From positions 1 to 64,000 of the forward strand of contig CAZFPK010000015.1 in assembly GCA_964521025.1 (NCBI GenBank): a stretch of 64,000 nt of DNA, written 5' to 3'. Positions 23,502 through 32,304 of the stretch are shown here, piece by piece. Source of the DNA: DRTC01 sp964521025 (GTDB taxonomy: Bacteria; Cloacimonadota; Cloacimonadia; Cloacimonadales; TCS61). A program made the translations under genes and the position numbers. The notes under the pieces are model-generated. The model searched no databases and was not told the origin of the DNA. It saw nothing but the letters and a program-made list of their open reading frames with translations. Position 1 is the first letter of the stretch, and each line of letters starts with the position of its first letter.

Positions 23502-24152
23502 ATGGAAACCAGAGAAATAAAAGTAATGCAGAAAATCCTCAATATTAATGACAAAATTGCGGAAGAATTACGAAATGATCTCTCAGGAAAAGGAATTTTA
23601 TTTGTCAACCTGATGAGTTCTCCCGGTTCCGGTAAAACATCGATTTTGGAAAAAACAGCACAAAAGTTCGGAAATGAAATCTGTGTGATCGAAGGCGATA
23701 TTCAGACCACTCTCGATGCGGAAAGAGTTGCCCGAGCCGGAATTCAAACATATCAAATCAATACTGGACCTTTCGGAGGTGATTGTCATCTCGAATCCGG
23801 TTGGATAAAATCCGCAATAGATGAGATAAACCTTTCCAGAATTAAAATTCTGTTCGTAGAAAATATCGGAAATCTCGTCTGTCCTGCGGAGTTCGATGTC
23901 GGTGCTCATATCAACGCAGTTGTGCTCAGCGTTACCGAAGGTGAAGATAAACCGCTCAAATATCCACTTGCGTTCCAGAACTCGCATTTGTGCCTGATTT
24001 CCAAAACAGACCTTCTTCCTTATCTCGATATTAATATTGAAAATATCAGGGAAAATATCAAAAAAGTAAATCCTAAAATGACAACGATCGAACTTTCCGC
24101 AAAAACCGGGGAAGGTTTCGAAAAGTGGATCGATTTCTTAAAAAAAGTATAG
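23502..24152 (+). CDS. hypB: Nickel-insertion GTPase HypB
   Basis: GTPase that drives nickel insertion with HypA. P-loop MSSPGSGKTSIL (about residues 38-49), switch regions EGDIQTTLDAERV and TGPFGGDCHLES (metal-binding Cys and His at the dimer interface), NLVCPAEFDVGAH, and the base-recognition segment SKTDLLPY. The N-terminal histidine-rich store of some HypB proteins is absent; the His-rich loop of the transporter may compensate. AAGGAGTCAAAATG gives a strong start. It is the last hyp gene. Confidence 0.97.
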   Translation: METREIKVMQKILNINDKIAEELRNDLSGKGILFVNLMSSPGSGKTSILEKTAQKFGNEICVIEGDIQTTLDAERVARAGIQTYQINTGPFGGDCHLESGWIKSAIDEINLSRIKILFVENIGNLVCPAEFDVGAHINAVVLSVTEGEDKPLKYPLAFQNSHLCLISKTDLLPYLDINIENIRENIKKVNPKMTTIELSAKTGEGFEKWIDFLKKV

Positions 24153-24194
24153 ATTTTAGCGAGTAATAAGAAATAATTTGACACAATAGTCCAC

Positions 24195-24212
24195 CTGTGA
24201 ACAATTGCACAG
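24195..24212. promoter_or_regulatory. Palindrome resembling a CRP/FNR-family operator
   Basis: CTGTGAACAATTGCACAG is a near-perfect palindrome of the TGTGA-N6-TCACA type. It lies 40 bases after hypB and is followed by AAGGAGGTTTTTTT without an obvious reading frame. It may be chance or a relic of a promoter. Confidence 0.3.
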
Positions 24213-24255
24213 TCGAACTATAAGGAGGTTTTTTTATTGATAAACATTGGCGATC

Positions 24256-24427
24256 TCGTAAAAAGTCGATAATGATTGAAATTAATCATCTTGAGTCCTT
24301 TAGCAGGCTCGGGATAAACTGTGGCGAAAGATTTAAATGCTAATAAGTTATGAGATTCTTCGACTTCGCTTTCATCCTTCGCAGATTGCTGAGGAAAATG
24401 GACACAACAATCTCTGACTTTTTACGA
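24256..24427. mobile_element. MITE-like element with inverted termini
   Basis: TCGTAAAAAGTC (24256-24267) and GACTTTTTACGA (24416-24427) are perfect 12-base inverted ends enclosing about 150 bases with no reading frame. The interior carries TTGAGTCCTTTAGCAGGC and TTCGACTTCGC, related to the interspersed repeat at 21180-21260, which also ends in a TTTTTACGA arm. The rest of the 445-base gap between hypB and the pilin gene is AT-rich and shows only the pilin promoter. Confidence 0.5.
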
Positions 24428-24524
24428 AACTACATTATTAAAAGTATGAATTTGCTTAAACTTATATTAATTTTCAGGAAATTAAAATTTCATTTACAGG
24501 AAAATATTCCTCATTAATTTTTTT

Positions 24525-24567
24525 TTGACAAAAAACATCAATGAAATTATGTGGAATATAAATTGCA
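24525..24567 (+). promoter_or_regulatory. Pilin promoter: sigma70-like and overlapping sigma54-like elements
   Basis: TTGACA (24525-24530) and TATGTG (24548-24553) are 17 bases apart. Overlapping them, TGG at 24552-24554 and TTGCA at 24563-24567 give the GG-N10-GC spacing of sigma54 promoters, 31 bases before the pilin ATG. Pilin genes in several bacteria are sigma54 dependent, but only the spacing and TGG/TTGCA ends match here. Confidence 0.4.
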
Positions 24568-24598
24568 GAAAAAGAGAAAGATTATTTAAGGAGGAAGA

Positions 24599-25030
24599 AT
24601 GTTCAAAACATTTAAAAATCAAAAAGGATTCAGTTTGATCGAATTGCTGGTCGTGGTAGTTATTATCGCTATTTTAGCGGCAATCGCAGTGCCGATTTAC
24701 ATGAGCTATGTCCGTCAGGCAAGATCGACTGAAGCCCAATCGGCTATAGCAGCTATCAGAAGTGCCTATCGAATTCACAAGCAGACTTACGGTTCAGCAG
24801 ACCAGTACACGATCGAGGATGCTTTGAAGGATACTAAACTGGGAGCAGCAACCGATAAAAACTGGGAATTTGAAGTTGTAGGCAGCGGTCCCGATAAATA
24901 TATCGCCACTTCTACTGCCGAATTTCCGGAAGGTGAAGGCAAGCAGGTCTGGTATGATGTCGATGATGCTAAATATCACGGTTACGGATTACCGGATGAA
25001 GAAGAGGAAGATGAAGAGATCGTTGACTAA
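24599..25030 (+). CDS. Type IV major pilin-like prepilin
   Basis: A 143-residue prepilin with the class III signal KGFSLIELLVVVVIIAILAA: cleavage after Gly10, Phe+1 and Glu+5. A conserved amphipathic helix (YMSYVRQARSTEAQSAIAAI) follows, and the C-terminus is strongly acidic (DEEEEDEEIVD). It has the length of a type IVa pilin or a GspG-like pseudopilin. It is first in the pilus locus with AAGGAGGAAGA in front, and the adjoining pilT favours a type IV pilus over type II secretion. There is no cysteine pair for the usual disulfide loop. Confidence 0.93.
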   Translation: MFKTFKNQKGFSLIELLVVVVIIAILAAIAVPIYMSYVRQARSTEAQSAIAAIRSAYRIHKQTYGSADQYTIEDALKDTKLGAATDKNWEFEVVGSGPDKYIATSTAEFPEGEGKQVWYDVDDAKYHGYGLPDEEEEDEEIVD

Positions 25031-25045
25031 TCGCGGAGGTGCTTT

Positions 25046-26107
25046 TTGAATCTTACAATCCAGGAATTATTACAGTTCGCAACCGATACCGGTGCTTCTG
25101 ATCTGCATATAAGTGCTACTTCTATACCAATGATCAGGGTCAATGGAGCTATGAAAAAATTGAATCTGCCCAAATCTACTGTAAAGGAAGTTGACGATTT
25201 GATCTTCAGTGTGATGAATGATTCACAAAAAGCACTATTTAAAGAAAGATTGGAAATCGACTTTTCAACCAAACTGGATGATAATACAAGATTTAGAGTA
25301 AACGCTTTTCACCAGTTAAACGGACGAGCTGTCGCCTTCCGTGTGATTCCAAACGAGATCAGGAATTTTGAAGAATTAAACCTTCCTGATATCCTGGGAA
25401 AACTGGCTCTGAAAAGAAACGGACTCATCCTGGTAACCGGTCCGACCGGAAGTGGAAAATCGACAACTCTGGCTACCATGATCGATGTTATCAATGATCA
25501 TCGACACTGTCATATCATTTCTGTTGAAGATCCGATCGAATATGTCCACTACAGCAGAAATTCATTGATCAACCAAAGAGAATTAGGACATGATACCTGG
25601 TCATTTAAAGCAGCACTTCGTTCTGCCTTGCGGGAAGACCCGGATGTTATCCTGGTCGGCGAGATGCGCGACCTGGATACTGTTTCTCTGGCTCTGACCG
25701 CTGCGGAAACAGGTCATCTTGTTCTGGCAACACTGCACACAAGCAGTGCCACCAAATCCATCGACAGGATCATAGATATGTTCCCTAAAGAACAGCAGGG
25801 GCAGGTTCGTTCCATGCTCTCGGAATCTCTGCAAGCTGTGATCGCTCAAACATTGCTGCCCATGAAAGACGGCAGCAGCCGCGTTCCGGCATTAGAGATC
25901 ATGATCGCTAATGTTGCTGTCAGGAACCTGATCCGGGAAGAAAAGACTTACCAGATACCTTCCGTAATCCAATCCGGCACAAAAGACGGTATGCAGACTC
26001 TCGATCAATCCTTATACAATCATGTGATGAATGGTTTACTCGATCGGCTCGTAGCTCAAGAAGTTGCTGATAACCCAAAAATGTTCGTCTCAGGAGTAGG
26101 TTTCTAA
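25046..26107 (+). CDS. pilT: PilT-type twitching motility ATPase, TTG start
   Basis: Hexameric ATPase that retracts type IV pili. In 353 residues: N-terminal PAS-like domain (SDLHISATSIPMIRVNG), Walker A GPTGSGKSTT (about 132-141), Asp box EDPIEYVH, Walker B region DPDVILVGEMRD, and the His box HLVLATLHTSSA. The C-terminal AIRNLIRE-like segment of PilT is seen as VAVRNLIREEK. The start is TTG with CGGAGGTG seven bases upstream, 15 bases after the pilin stop. PilT at this place indicates a dynamic pilus. Confidence 0.96.
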   Translation: MNLTIQELLQFATDTGASDLHISATSIPMIRVNGAMKKLNLPKSTVKEVDDLIFSVMNDSQKALFKERLEIDFSTKLDDNTRFRVNAFHQLNGRAVAFRVIPNEIRNFEELNLPDILGKLALKRNGLILVTGPTGSGKSTTLATMIDVINDHRHCHIISVEDPIEYVHYSRNSLINQRELGHDTWSFKAALRSALREDPDVILVGEMRDLDTVSLALTAAETGHLVLATLHTSSATKSIDRIIDMFPKEQQGQVRSMLSESLQAVIAQTLLPMKDGSSRVPALEIMIANVAVRNLIREEKTYQIPSVIQSGTKDGMQTLDQSLYNHVMNGLLDRLVAQEVADNPKMFVSGVGF

Positions 26108-26577
26108 TGTTCAAGATCCTTTCTTCCGAAAAAGGACTCGGCTTAGTTCATGTTATTGCTTCCTTGATCATTGTTTCTGCTGCTATTATCGGTCTTGTAT
26201 ATGCTTCCTTTTACGCCAAAAAAACAGCTACGGAAAATTATCATTATCGAGCTGCATTACTTATTGCATCCGACAAGATGGAACAAATCAAATATCACAA
26301 CAGGAATAACCAGAGACAAACAGCAGTAAATATTGCCGGGATTTCCGGTCCGGTTGTCCTGGATGAACGAGATGGAAATCCTTTGTGGGCTCAAGTCTTA
26401 CCACCGACAAGATCACTTAAAAAAGACGACCATCTGCCGCTCTATGTTGTTTATGACCGTATCTCGATCACTGTCCAGTGGGAAGAAGACCCGGATGTTC
26501 TGTTAAATCCGCAATCCCAGACAAAAGAAAGTGTTACCTTGCATGAAGATTACTTCAGAAAAGTGTCTGATGAATAA
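26107..26577 (+). CDS. PilV-like minor pseudopilin lacking Glu+5
   Basis: A 156-residue protein with a prepilin-like N-terminus, SSEKGLGLVHVIASLIIVSAAIIGLVYASF. If cleaved after the glycine of KG, position +5 is His instead of the near-invariant Glu. Beyond the helix the protein is soluble and mostly beta. It overlaps the pilT stop by one base and the next pseudopilin by eight. The place (second pseudopilin, before a PilW-like one) fits PilV/GspI-type minor pilins that prime assembly. Confidence 0.8.
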   Translation: MFKILSSEKGLGLVHVIASLIIVSAAIIGLVYASFYAKKTATENYHYRAALLIASDKMEQIKYHNRNNQRQTAVNIAGISGPVVLDERDGNPLWAQVLPPTRSLKKDDHLPLYVVYDRISITVQWEEDPDVLLNPQSQTKESVTLHEDYFRKVSDE

Positions 26578-27235
26578 ATTTAAAGATCAAAAAGGTTATT
26601 CTCTCGTAGAATTAGTTATATCCCTGCCATTATCGATATTGGTAGTTATTATAGCAGCTTTTGCGATCATAAATTTTGTCAGAACATACAATGAAGTAAA
26701 ATTATATACTCAACTCCAGGAAGACCTTTTTAATGCTGTCGAAACAATGCGATACGGATATACGAAAACCAGTGTTACCGGCGGGATTGCTTCTCCTGAA
26801 AGCGAGAAGGAAGGTTTGATCGGATTGATGACGGCAAAAGAAGTTGAAATCGACCATTCGGGTAGATTAATTAGTATCAAACCGATCAGTGTAGATCCGG
26901 GCATAGAATACCGATCGACTTTTTTTCTGGATGAGAACAACAACCTCAGAACTTCCGGTCAGTACGGGATAAAGATTTACCAAAATGAACTGGTTTTCCC
27001 TTCAACCCTGAAAAAAATCGGGAATGAACAGCAATTCCAATTAATAGAATTAAAGTTTGAACGGAAAAAAGTCTATAATAATAGAATACATTTATTAGGG
27101 ATCGAAATTATAGCTCAGGTTCGTTTCCGTGAAAAAGAAGAGCATCAATCTATAGAAGATGACAGACAGGTGAATACTAAAACAATAAAATACAAAACTT
27201 CAGTATATATTGCCAACGCCAAATCAGAAACTTAG
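26570..27235 (+). CDS. PilW-like minor pseudopilin
   Basis: A 221-residue protein with class III signal DQKGYSLVELVISLPLSILVV, keeping Glu+5. PilW/GspJ proteins are the next largest minor pilins and sit near the tip complex. I start at MNKFKD (26570), which overlaps the previous gene; the reading from 26531 adds 13 residues in front of the signal and is unlikely. There are no recognisable domains in the C-terminal part. Confidence 0.85.
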   Translation: MNKFKDQKGYSLVELVISLPLSILVVIIAAFAIINFVRTYNEVKLYTQLQEDLFNAVETMRYGYTKTSVTGGIASPESEKEGLIGLMTAKEVEIDHSGRLISIKPISVDPGIEYRSTFFLDENNNLRTSGQYGIKIYQNELVFPSTLKKIGNEQQFQLIELKFERKKVYNNRIHLLGIEIIAQVRFREKEEHQSIEDDRQVNTKTIKYKTSVYIANAKSET

Positions 27236-27244
27236 GAGGTGAAA

Positions 27245-29254
27245 ATGAAAGAAGTAATCAAAAATGAAAAAGGAGCGATCATTTTGATGGTCGTTGCCAT
27301 GATCGTTGCTTTAATATCAGTAATCTCTACCGTCTCTTTGATAGGCTTGGCGAATTATGATCAAAGAATGACAGAATATGAATGTCAGCTCATCCAGGAA
27401 GAGTTATTATTAAGAAGCGAAGCGGTTAGAACTCATCTAAACATTGAGTTTAACGAAGATTTGCCGTTACCGGCGAGAACCGATGATCTCAACCTCAATT
27501 TTTTTCAAAATAAAGTAACAAAATACAAAATTTCCAACAGCAAAGAAAGAACTGTTCTTTCCAATTTTATGGGTTATGCAACCGCAGAGGCGATTGCTGT
27601 CCGTTCCTACATAACGGCTGAAAGATCGGGAGTTTATACAAAACTTTCCCCGGCTAAAAGATACTCCGAAAGATTACTGAGAAATGAAAGTCTGGCTCAA
27701 TATCAGTATTTTACGGATAAAGAAAAGTCAGAAAATGAAGACGGTGGCTTCGAAGCCGGTCTGGTTAAATTTTACGGATATGATGAACTTTTCGGACCTG
27801 TTCATTCCAATGATGATATCTGGATACAAAATGTCGGCGGCTGGCCAACATTTCATGACATGGTTACTACTCATAAATGGATCATGGATTATGCAACTCA
27901 GCAGAGAGCAATATACACAGCTCCGATGCTTGAAATTTTCCTGGGTGATTATGCGGAAGAAGTGCCCTCAATCCTTTTTGATCCTAATGCGGATGATATC
28001 AGAGCGAACGGACTCCGAATTTTTGATCCGGACTTTGAAATTGTCTATGTTAAGATCAGCGGGAATTCATATCAATCTATGTATGGTAATATCGAATTTG
28101 TGGGAGCCGATACTTTCGGTGTTTATAGCTGGTATCCAACAGATGCAGGCTGGGCAAATGATATCGTAAATGCAGGTTTTAACTGGTATGAAGATTCGGA
28201 CCATATCTGGACGAACCATGTTGCTGTTTACGACACAATCTGGTCTGCAGGACCTTCCGGACAGATCAATAATCAATGCGTCTGGATGGAAAATGAACTC
28301 TGGATCGAAGGAGTAGTATCAGGTAAACAAACATGGGGAAGCGCTGACACGGTTTTTGTTGTCGGAGATATTACTTATACCGGAACTCCGATTGGACAAC
28401 CACCTGATGATCCGGATGATCCCAACCGCGAAGATTTTTTCGGGTTGGTTTCCGAACAAAAAATTCTCATCAGGTACAAACACAGAGATCCGTTTAACGA
28501 AATGGAACTTGCCGATCCCAATTGTAACGATATTTATTTATACGGAGCTTATGCTGCTATTGGTAAAGGCAGCGAAGAATTACAGGGAATTTATTACTGC
28601 CATTATGACGGTATTTTCACTTTCCAGTATCATCACCCTCATGGTTCTCCACCGGATTTTACTGCGCAAAGTCCTTATTGGCCATATAATGATACTTTAT
28701 ATTCGTATATAGATTTACATAAATTTATTTATCCACCCAGTGATTTTGCTCCACCGGAAATTCAAGGATTTAATTTACACGGAAATGACCCTCTTCTACC
28801 CTTTAATATGTGCGGATATCCTCTGGAAGGTTGGAATCAGGCGGATCCTTACGGTTATAGTAATTCCTTCCCCAATAATGGTCCTAATTATACAGTACCT
28901 TACGGAACGGACTGGCCCTGGTATAATCCGGTTTGGCCCGAATCGGCTGCGGATATCGTCACCGAACGCGGGTTCATTCATATTTACGGAGCTATTGCCC
29001 AGAGAAGAAGAGGTTTTGTCCATCGTTCCGGACAAGATCCTTATAACCATCCAACTCCATTTGAATGGGATCTGGAAGTTTACCATTATGACGGAACTCA
29101 TCCCTCTTCCGGGTATAATAAGGATTATTACTATGATAACCGCTTCCGATTCATTCAGCCACCTTGTTATCCTCAAATATATCGCGGTTTCGGTGAGCAG
29201 GCATTATCCGATTTTAAAGCCCATAACTGGTATATGAAAGTTCCTCCGGGATAA
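27245..29254 (+). CDS. Large PilX/GspK-like minor pilin with a big C-terminal domain
   Basis: A 669-residue protein with an N-terminal segment KNEKGAIILMVVAMIVALISVISTVSLIG, as in PilX/GspK, where Glu+5 is commonly absent. PilX proteins are normally about 150-350 residues. Here about 600 residues follow the helix, rich in Tyr, Trp, Pro and Asp (for example YCHYDGIFTFQYHHPHG and YWPYNDTLYSYIDLHKF). I do not recognise this domain; it could be a tip adhesin. AGGAGGTGAAAATG gives the start, ten bases after the PilW-like stop. It ends the first pilus sub-operon. Confidence 0.78.
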   Translation: MKEVIKNEKGAIILMVVAMIVALISVISTVSLIGLANYDQRMTEYECQLIQEELLLRSEAVRTHLNIEFNEDLPLPARTDDLNLNFFQNKVTKYKISNSKERTVLSNFMGYATAEAIAVRSYITAERSGVYTKLSPAKRYSERLLRNESLAQYQYFTDKEKSENEDGGFEAGLVKFYGYDELFGPVHSNDDIWIQNVGGWPTFHDMVTTHKWIMDYATQQRAIYTAPMLEIFLGDYAEEVPSILFDPNADDIRANGLRIFDPDFEIVYVKISGNSYQSMYGNIEFVGADTFGVYSWYPTDAGWANDIVNAGFNWYEDSDHIWTNHVAVYDTIWSAGPSGQINNQCVWMENELWIEGVVSGKQTWGSADTVFVVGDITYTGTPIGQPPDDPDDPNREDFFGLVSEQKILIRYKHRDPFNEMELADPNCNDIYLYGAYAAIGKGSEELQGIYYCHYDGIFTFQYHHPHGSPPDFTAQSPYWPYNDTLYSYIDLHKFIYPPSDFAPPEIQGFNLHGNDPLLPFNMCGYPLEGWNQADPYGYSNSFPNNGPNYTVPYGTDWPWYNPVWPESAADIVTERGFIHIYGAIAQRRRGFVHRSGQDPYNHPTPFEWDLEVYHYDGTHPSSGYNKDYYYDNRFRFIQPPCYPQIYRGFGEQALSDFKAHNWYMKVPPG

Positions 29255-29299
29255 AGATATTATAGAATAGATAATTGATAATTATTCGTTAAGTGAAAA

Positions 29300-29420
29300 G
29301 ACTATTATAATTGTCATGCTGAGCGAAGTCGAAGCATCGTGATAAAGATTTTATCATTCGACCATGCTCCGGAAAGAATCTGATAAGTTCCTGGAAGTAT
29401 TGATTTTTTCCTGATAAGTA
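29300..29420. repeat. Interspersed TGAGCGAAGTCGAAGCATC-type repeat
   Basis: The 261-base gap between the PilX-like gene and pilM contains TTGTCATGCTGAGCG and AAGTCGAAGCATCGTGA, a common dispersed bacterial repeat. GATAAAGATTTTATC forms a further small palindrome. No gene is seen. Confidence 0.6.
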
Positions 29421-29515
29421 TCGGGATCCAAGATGGCAGATTTCATTGATTCTTGGCTTTTGGCGGATCGTCAATAAATATGATAATTATAGATAAAGAA
29501 AAAATGTGAGGTGAT

Positions 29516-30586
29516 ATGGTAAAAAAGAAAAAAACGAAGTTTAAGGAATCTGTCGGTCTTGATATTGGTTCTCACAGTATTAAGCTGGTGCATCTGAAAA
29601 AGCTGCACGATGGATTCAAACTTCTTAATTACGAGATCAAATCAACTCTTCCGGAAGGTTATGAACCGGTTTTATCAGACCTTTCCCGGGATCGATTTAC
29701 ACCGGTTCTATCCGGGATGTTACGATCCTTGAAGATCAATCCCAAAAAAGTAAAACATCTTGTTTCATCGATCGGCGGCGACAATACGAGTACGAAACAG
29801 ATCAAGACGATTTTCCTGCCGGACGATGAATTGGAATCAGCCTTATTTTTCGAGGCAAAGAAGCATCTTCCTATCAGCGGAGCAGAAATGCTGCTCGATT
29901 ACCAGGTTCTCAATGTGGAAGAAAAAACCAACAATATGAACATTTTACTGGCTGCTTCCACAAAATCTCTCTTAAAAGAACACTCCGATATTTTAACTTC
30001 AGTCGGATTATCTCCCGGAATTGTCGATATAGAATCACTGGCAATTGCAAACAGTTTTGCTTTTAATTCTTTTGTTGAAGACGGAGTATATGTTATCCTT
30101 AATCTCGGCTCCTTTAAAACCAATATGGTAATTTGCGGTCCAAATGCAAAGTTCTTTTCCCGCGATATAAGTTGGGGCGGCTATCACTTTACGAAAGACA
30201 TAATGAAAAGACAGAAATTATCTTATGAAAAAGCAGAAGAATGTAAACTGGAACACGGTTTGAAAAAAGAAAAAGCAACAGCAGAATCAACCTCCTCGAT
30301 CGCTCTGGATATTACAGAAAAAACTACTGCTGAACAAATCGCCATGGAAGTCAAACGCTCACTCCGCTTTTATGTCAAAGAAGCCGGAACCAGCGATTTC
30401 AGGAAAATCCTGCTGCTGGGCGGCACAGCAAAATTGATCGGTTTCCCGGAATTCCTGCAGGAACAATTGAATATACCGTCCGAAGTATTCAATCCTTACA
30501 CCAGCCTGGAAATGCCGGAGAAATTCAAAGACAGGCAGGATCCTCAACTCGCTCTCGCTCTGGGTCTGGCTATGCGACCGGAATAA
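29516..30586 (+). CDS. pilM: PilM, actin-like type IV pilus assembly protein
   Basis: A 356-residue cytoplasmic actin-like ATPase that links to PilN. It starts with VGLDIGSHSIKLVHL (phosphate-1 motif) and has LNLGSFKTNMVI and, late, ILLLGGTAKLIGFPEFLQ (adenosine motif). GAGGTGAT precedes the ATG. It heads a second pilus transcription block M-N-O-P-Q-lipoprotein. Confidence 0.94.
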   Translation: MVKKKKTKFKESVGLDIGSHSIKLVHLKKLHDGFKLLNYEIKSTLPEGYEPVLSDLSRDRFTPVLSGMLRSLKINPKKVKHLVSSIGGDNTSTKQIKTIFLPDDELESALFFEAKKHLPISGAEMLLDYQVLNVEEKTNNMNILLAASTKSLLKEHSDILTSVGLSPGIVDIESLAIANSFAFNSFVEDGVYVILNLGSFKTNMVICGPNAKFFSRDISWGGYHFTKDIMKRQKLSYEKAEECKLEHGLKKEKATAESTSSIALDITEKTTAEQIAMEVKRSLRFYVKEAGTSDFRKILLLGGTAKLIGFPEFLQEQLNIPSEVFNPYTSLEMPEKFKDRQDPQLALALGLAMRPE

Positions 30587-30596
30587 AGGAGATTGT

Positions 30597-31193
30597 ATGA
30601 ATCAATTATATTTTAAGATCAATCTGAATAAATACGGTGAATTGAAAAGGAAAATCGAGAAAGAGAAAAATACATTTCTGACAACTGTTCTCTGTTTCTT
30701 CATCATCACCATCCTGTTGTACGGCTTCGTGCTTTTCCTGAATTATGACCTGAATGCCAGGATCAATAACCGCCAGGAACTTCTCGATGATATCGACAAA
30801 GAGATCAAAGCTTACCAGGTGAGTGGAGAATATCTTTCTAATAAAGACCTGGAAAGAATGGCACGCATCAGTACCGAAAGGATTTTCTGGGCGAAAAAAC
30901 TGGTAGCATTTGCCGAAAATACAACGGACAAAATTGCGATCACCCATTTTTCTTTTAAGAATAATACTCTCAGTTTATTTGGGATCACAAAACTGGATAA
31001 GAAGCAGAAGGAATTCGACCTGATCGATGATTTTATCAGGAAATTGGAGAATAACAATCAGATCAGTTCCGACTTCCCGGAAATAAAATTTGTCAAATCT
31101 TTACGAGATTTCGAAAAAGATGTGGAGATATTGCGTTTTCAAATCGATTGTTCTCCGAAAGATTTTGAAAATGAAGGAAGGAAGAAAAAATGA
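30597..31193 (+). CDS. pilN: PilN-like inner membrane assembly protein
   Basis: A 198-residue bitopic protein with a short cytoplasmic N-terminus starting MNQLYFKINLNKYGELK (the PilN segment that binds PilM, usually IxINLLP), one membrane helix (about 28-49), then a periplasmic coiled coil and a ferredoxin-like fold. It is coupled to PilO by a four-base overlap. GGAGATTGT precedes the start. Assigned mainly by order and topology, since PilN sequences diverge strongly. Confidence 0.8.
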   Translation: MNQLYFKINLNKYGELKRKIEKEKNTFLTTVLCFFIITILLYGFVLFLNYDLNARINNRQELLDDIDKEIKAYQVSGEYLSNKDLERMARISTERIFWAKKLVAFAENTTDKIAITHFSFKNNTLSLFGITKLDKKQKEFDLIDDFIRKLENNNQISSDFPEIKFVKSLRDFEKDVEILRFQIDCSPKDFENEGRKKK

Positions 31194-31744
31194 GACAGAA
31201 ATACTTGATATTATTTGCTTTGATGGTCCTGACTGCAATGATGTTCTTTTATTTCAGCAGCAATATCATCGACAGCAAGATCAAAAGAGTAAAAAGACTG
31301 GATAAAAAGGTCAAGGTCGAACAGGAAAAATTGAATAGTGCCAAAGTATTGAACGAACAGCTTAAACAAGTTTCAAAAGTTATCATGAACAGCATGACCA
31401 AGGAAAAACAATACAGCGCCGAGGAAGTGAACGAATTTACAAAAAAACTGGCAGACCTGGCTGATAAATATAAGATCGCAGTTCATAATTTCTTTCCCAA
31501 AGTAATTTCTTCCATAGACTCGAAATCCCTGCAACAATTATACACGATGGAACTGAATTGTGATTACATCCAACTTGGTAAATTTTTAGCTGATATCGAA
31601 AGTTTCGATTATATCACAAAAGTTAAAACTATCGAGGTTCGTCCTCTTAGTTCCGGTCGAAAAAAAATTACCGATGTAAGCCAGGTTACCAGGTATAAGG
31701 TTACATTGGAACTTTCAACATTCAAAATAGTTAAGGAGGCATAA
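31190..31744 (+). CDS. pilO: PilO-like inner membrane assembly protein
   Basis: A 184-residue bitopic protein: one N-terminal helix (YLILFALMVLTAMMFFYFS), a coiled coil (about 30-75), and a C-terminal domain with LGKFLADIESFDYITKVKTIEV, typical of PilO. It forms a heterodimer with PilN. It overlaps pilN by four bases and abuts the next gene. Confidence 0.85.
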   Translation: MRQKYLILFALMVLTAMMFFYFSSNIIDSKIKRVKRLDKKVKVEQEKLNSAKVLNEQLKQVSKVIMNSMTKEKQYSAEEVNEFTKKLADLADKYKIAVHNFFPKVISSIDSKSLQQLYTMELNCDYIQLGKFLADIESFDYITKVKTIEVRPLSSGRKKITDVSQVTRYKVTLELSTFKIVKEA

Positions 31745-32290
31745 ATGGAACAAAAATACATCAAAGATTTCGTAATTGCTGTGGTCGTTCTGCTTCTACT
31801 GGCATTTGCTATTAAAGATTATTACCTTTACCTGAAAACAGATGAAGTACCTGACGAGTCAAAATATAAAAAAATCGCACTCAGTGAAGACCTGCTTGGT
31901 AAAATCAAAAATATCGAACGCTCCATTAATGACAGGAAACAATTTGTTTTTTCTGTGACCAAAGACCCGCTCGAACAGAACCTGATCGTGAAAACCAAAC
32001 AAGACCTGGAAAAACAATGGCGGGAAGAAGTCGAGAATATGGTTCGTCTCGAATCGACTATCATTCCCGAATACGGAGATAAACTGGCTTCAGTTTCTTA
32101 CAAAGGTTCATCGACAATGTATAAGATCGGAGACGATTTTATGAAAGGAAAAATCACAGATATTTTACCCGGAGAAATTCTTTATTCCTATAAAGGTTCG
32201 ACCGTATCATTAAAAACTCAGAAAATTCCACCCAAACCTGTCGAGATCAGTACAAAAAAATCGAAAAAATCAAGAGAATATAATTGGTAA
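31745..32290 (+). CDS. PilP-position membrane protein
   Basis: A 181-residue protein with one N-terminal membrane helix (DFVIAVVVLLLLAFAI) and a periplasmic part ending in a small beta-rich segment: YKGSSTMYKIGDDFMKGKITDILPG (written here in part as MYKIGDDFMKGKI) and SYKGSTVSLKTQK. This resembles the homology-region fold of PilP/GspC, in which such a domain contacts the secretin. The canonical PilP lipobox is absent, and the helix makes it more GspC-like. It starts at the base after the pilO stop, with AAGGAGGCATAA upstream. Confidence 0.68.
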   Translation: MEQKYIKDFVIAVVVLLLLAFAIKDYYLYLKTDEVPDESKYKKIALSEDLLGKIKNIERSINDRKQFVFSVTKDPLEQNLIVKTKQDLEKQWREEVENMVRLESTIIPEYGDKLASVSYKGSSTMYKIGDDFMKGKITDILPGEILYSYKGSTVSLKTQKIPPKPVEISTKKSKKSREYNW

Positions 32291-32304
32291 GAAAAGGAGA
32301 ATAA

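Noticed and set aside
24180..24240. Riboswitch or small RNA between hypB and the pilin gene
   Set aside because: Only an 18-base palindrome and an AAGGAGG stretch are present. There is no conserved aptamer-like fold and no coding frame to regulate.
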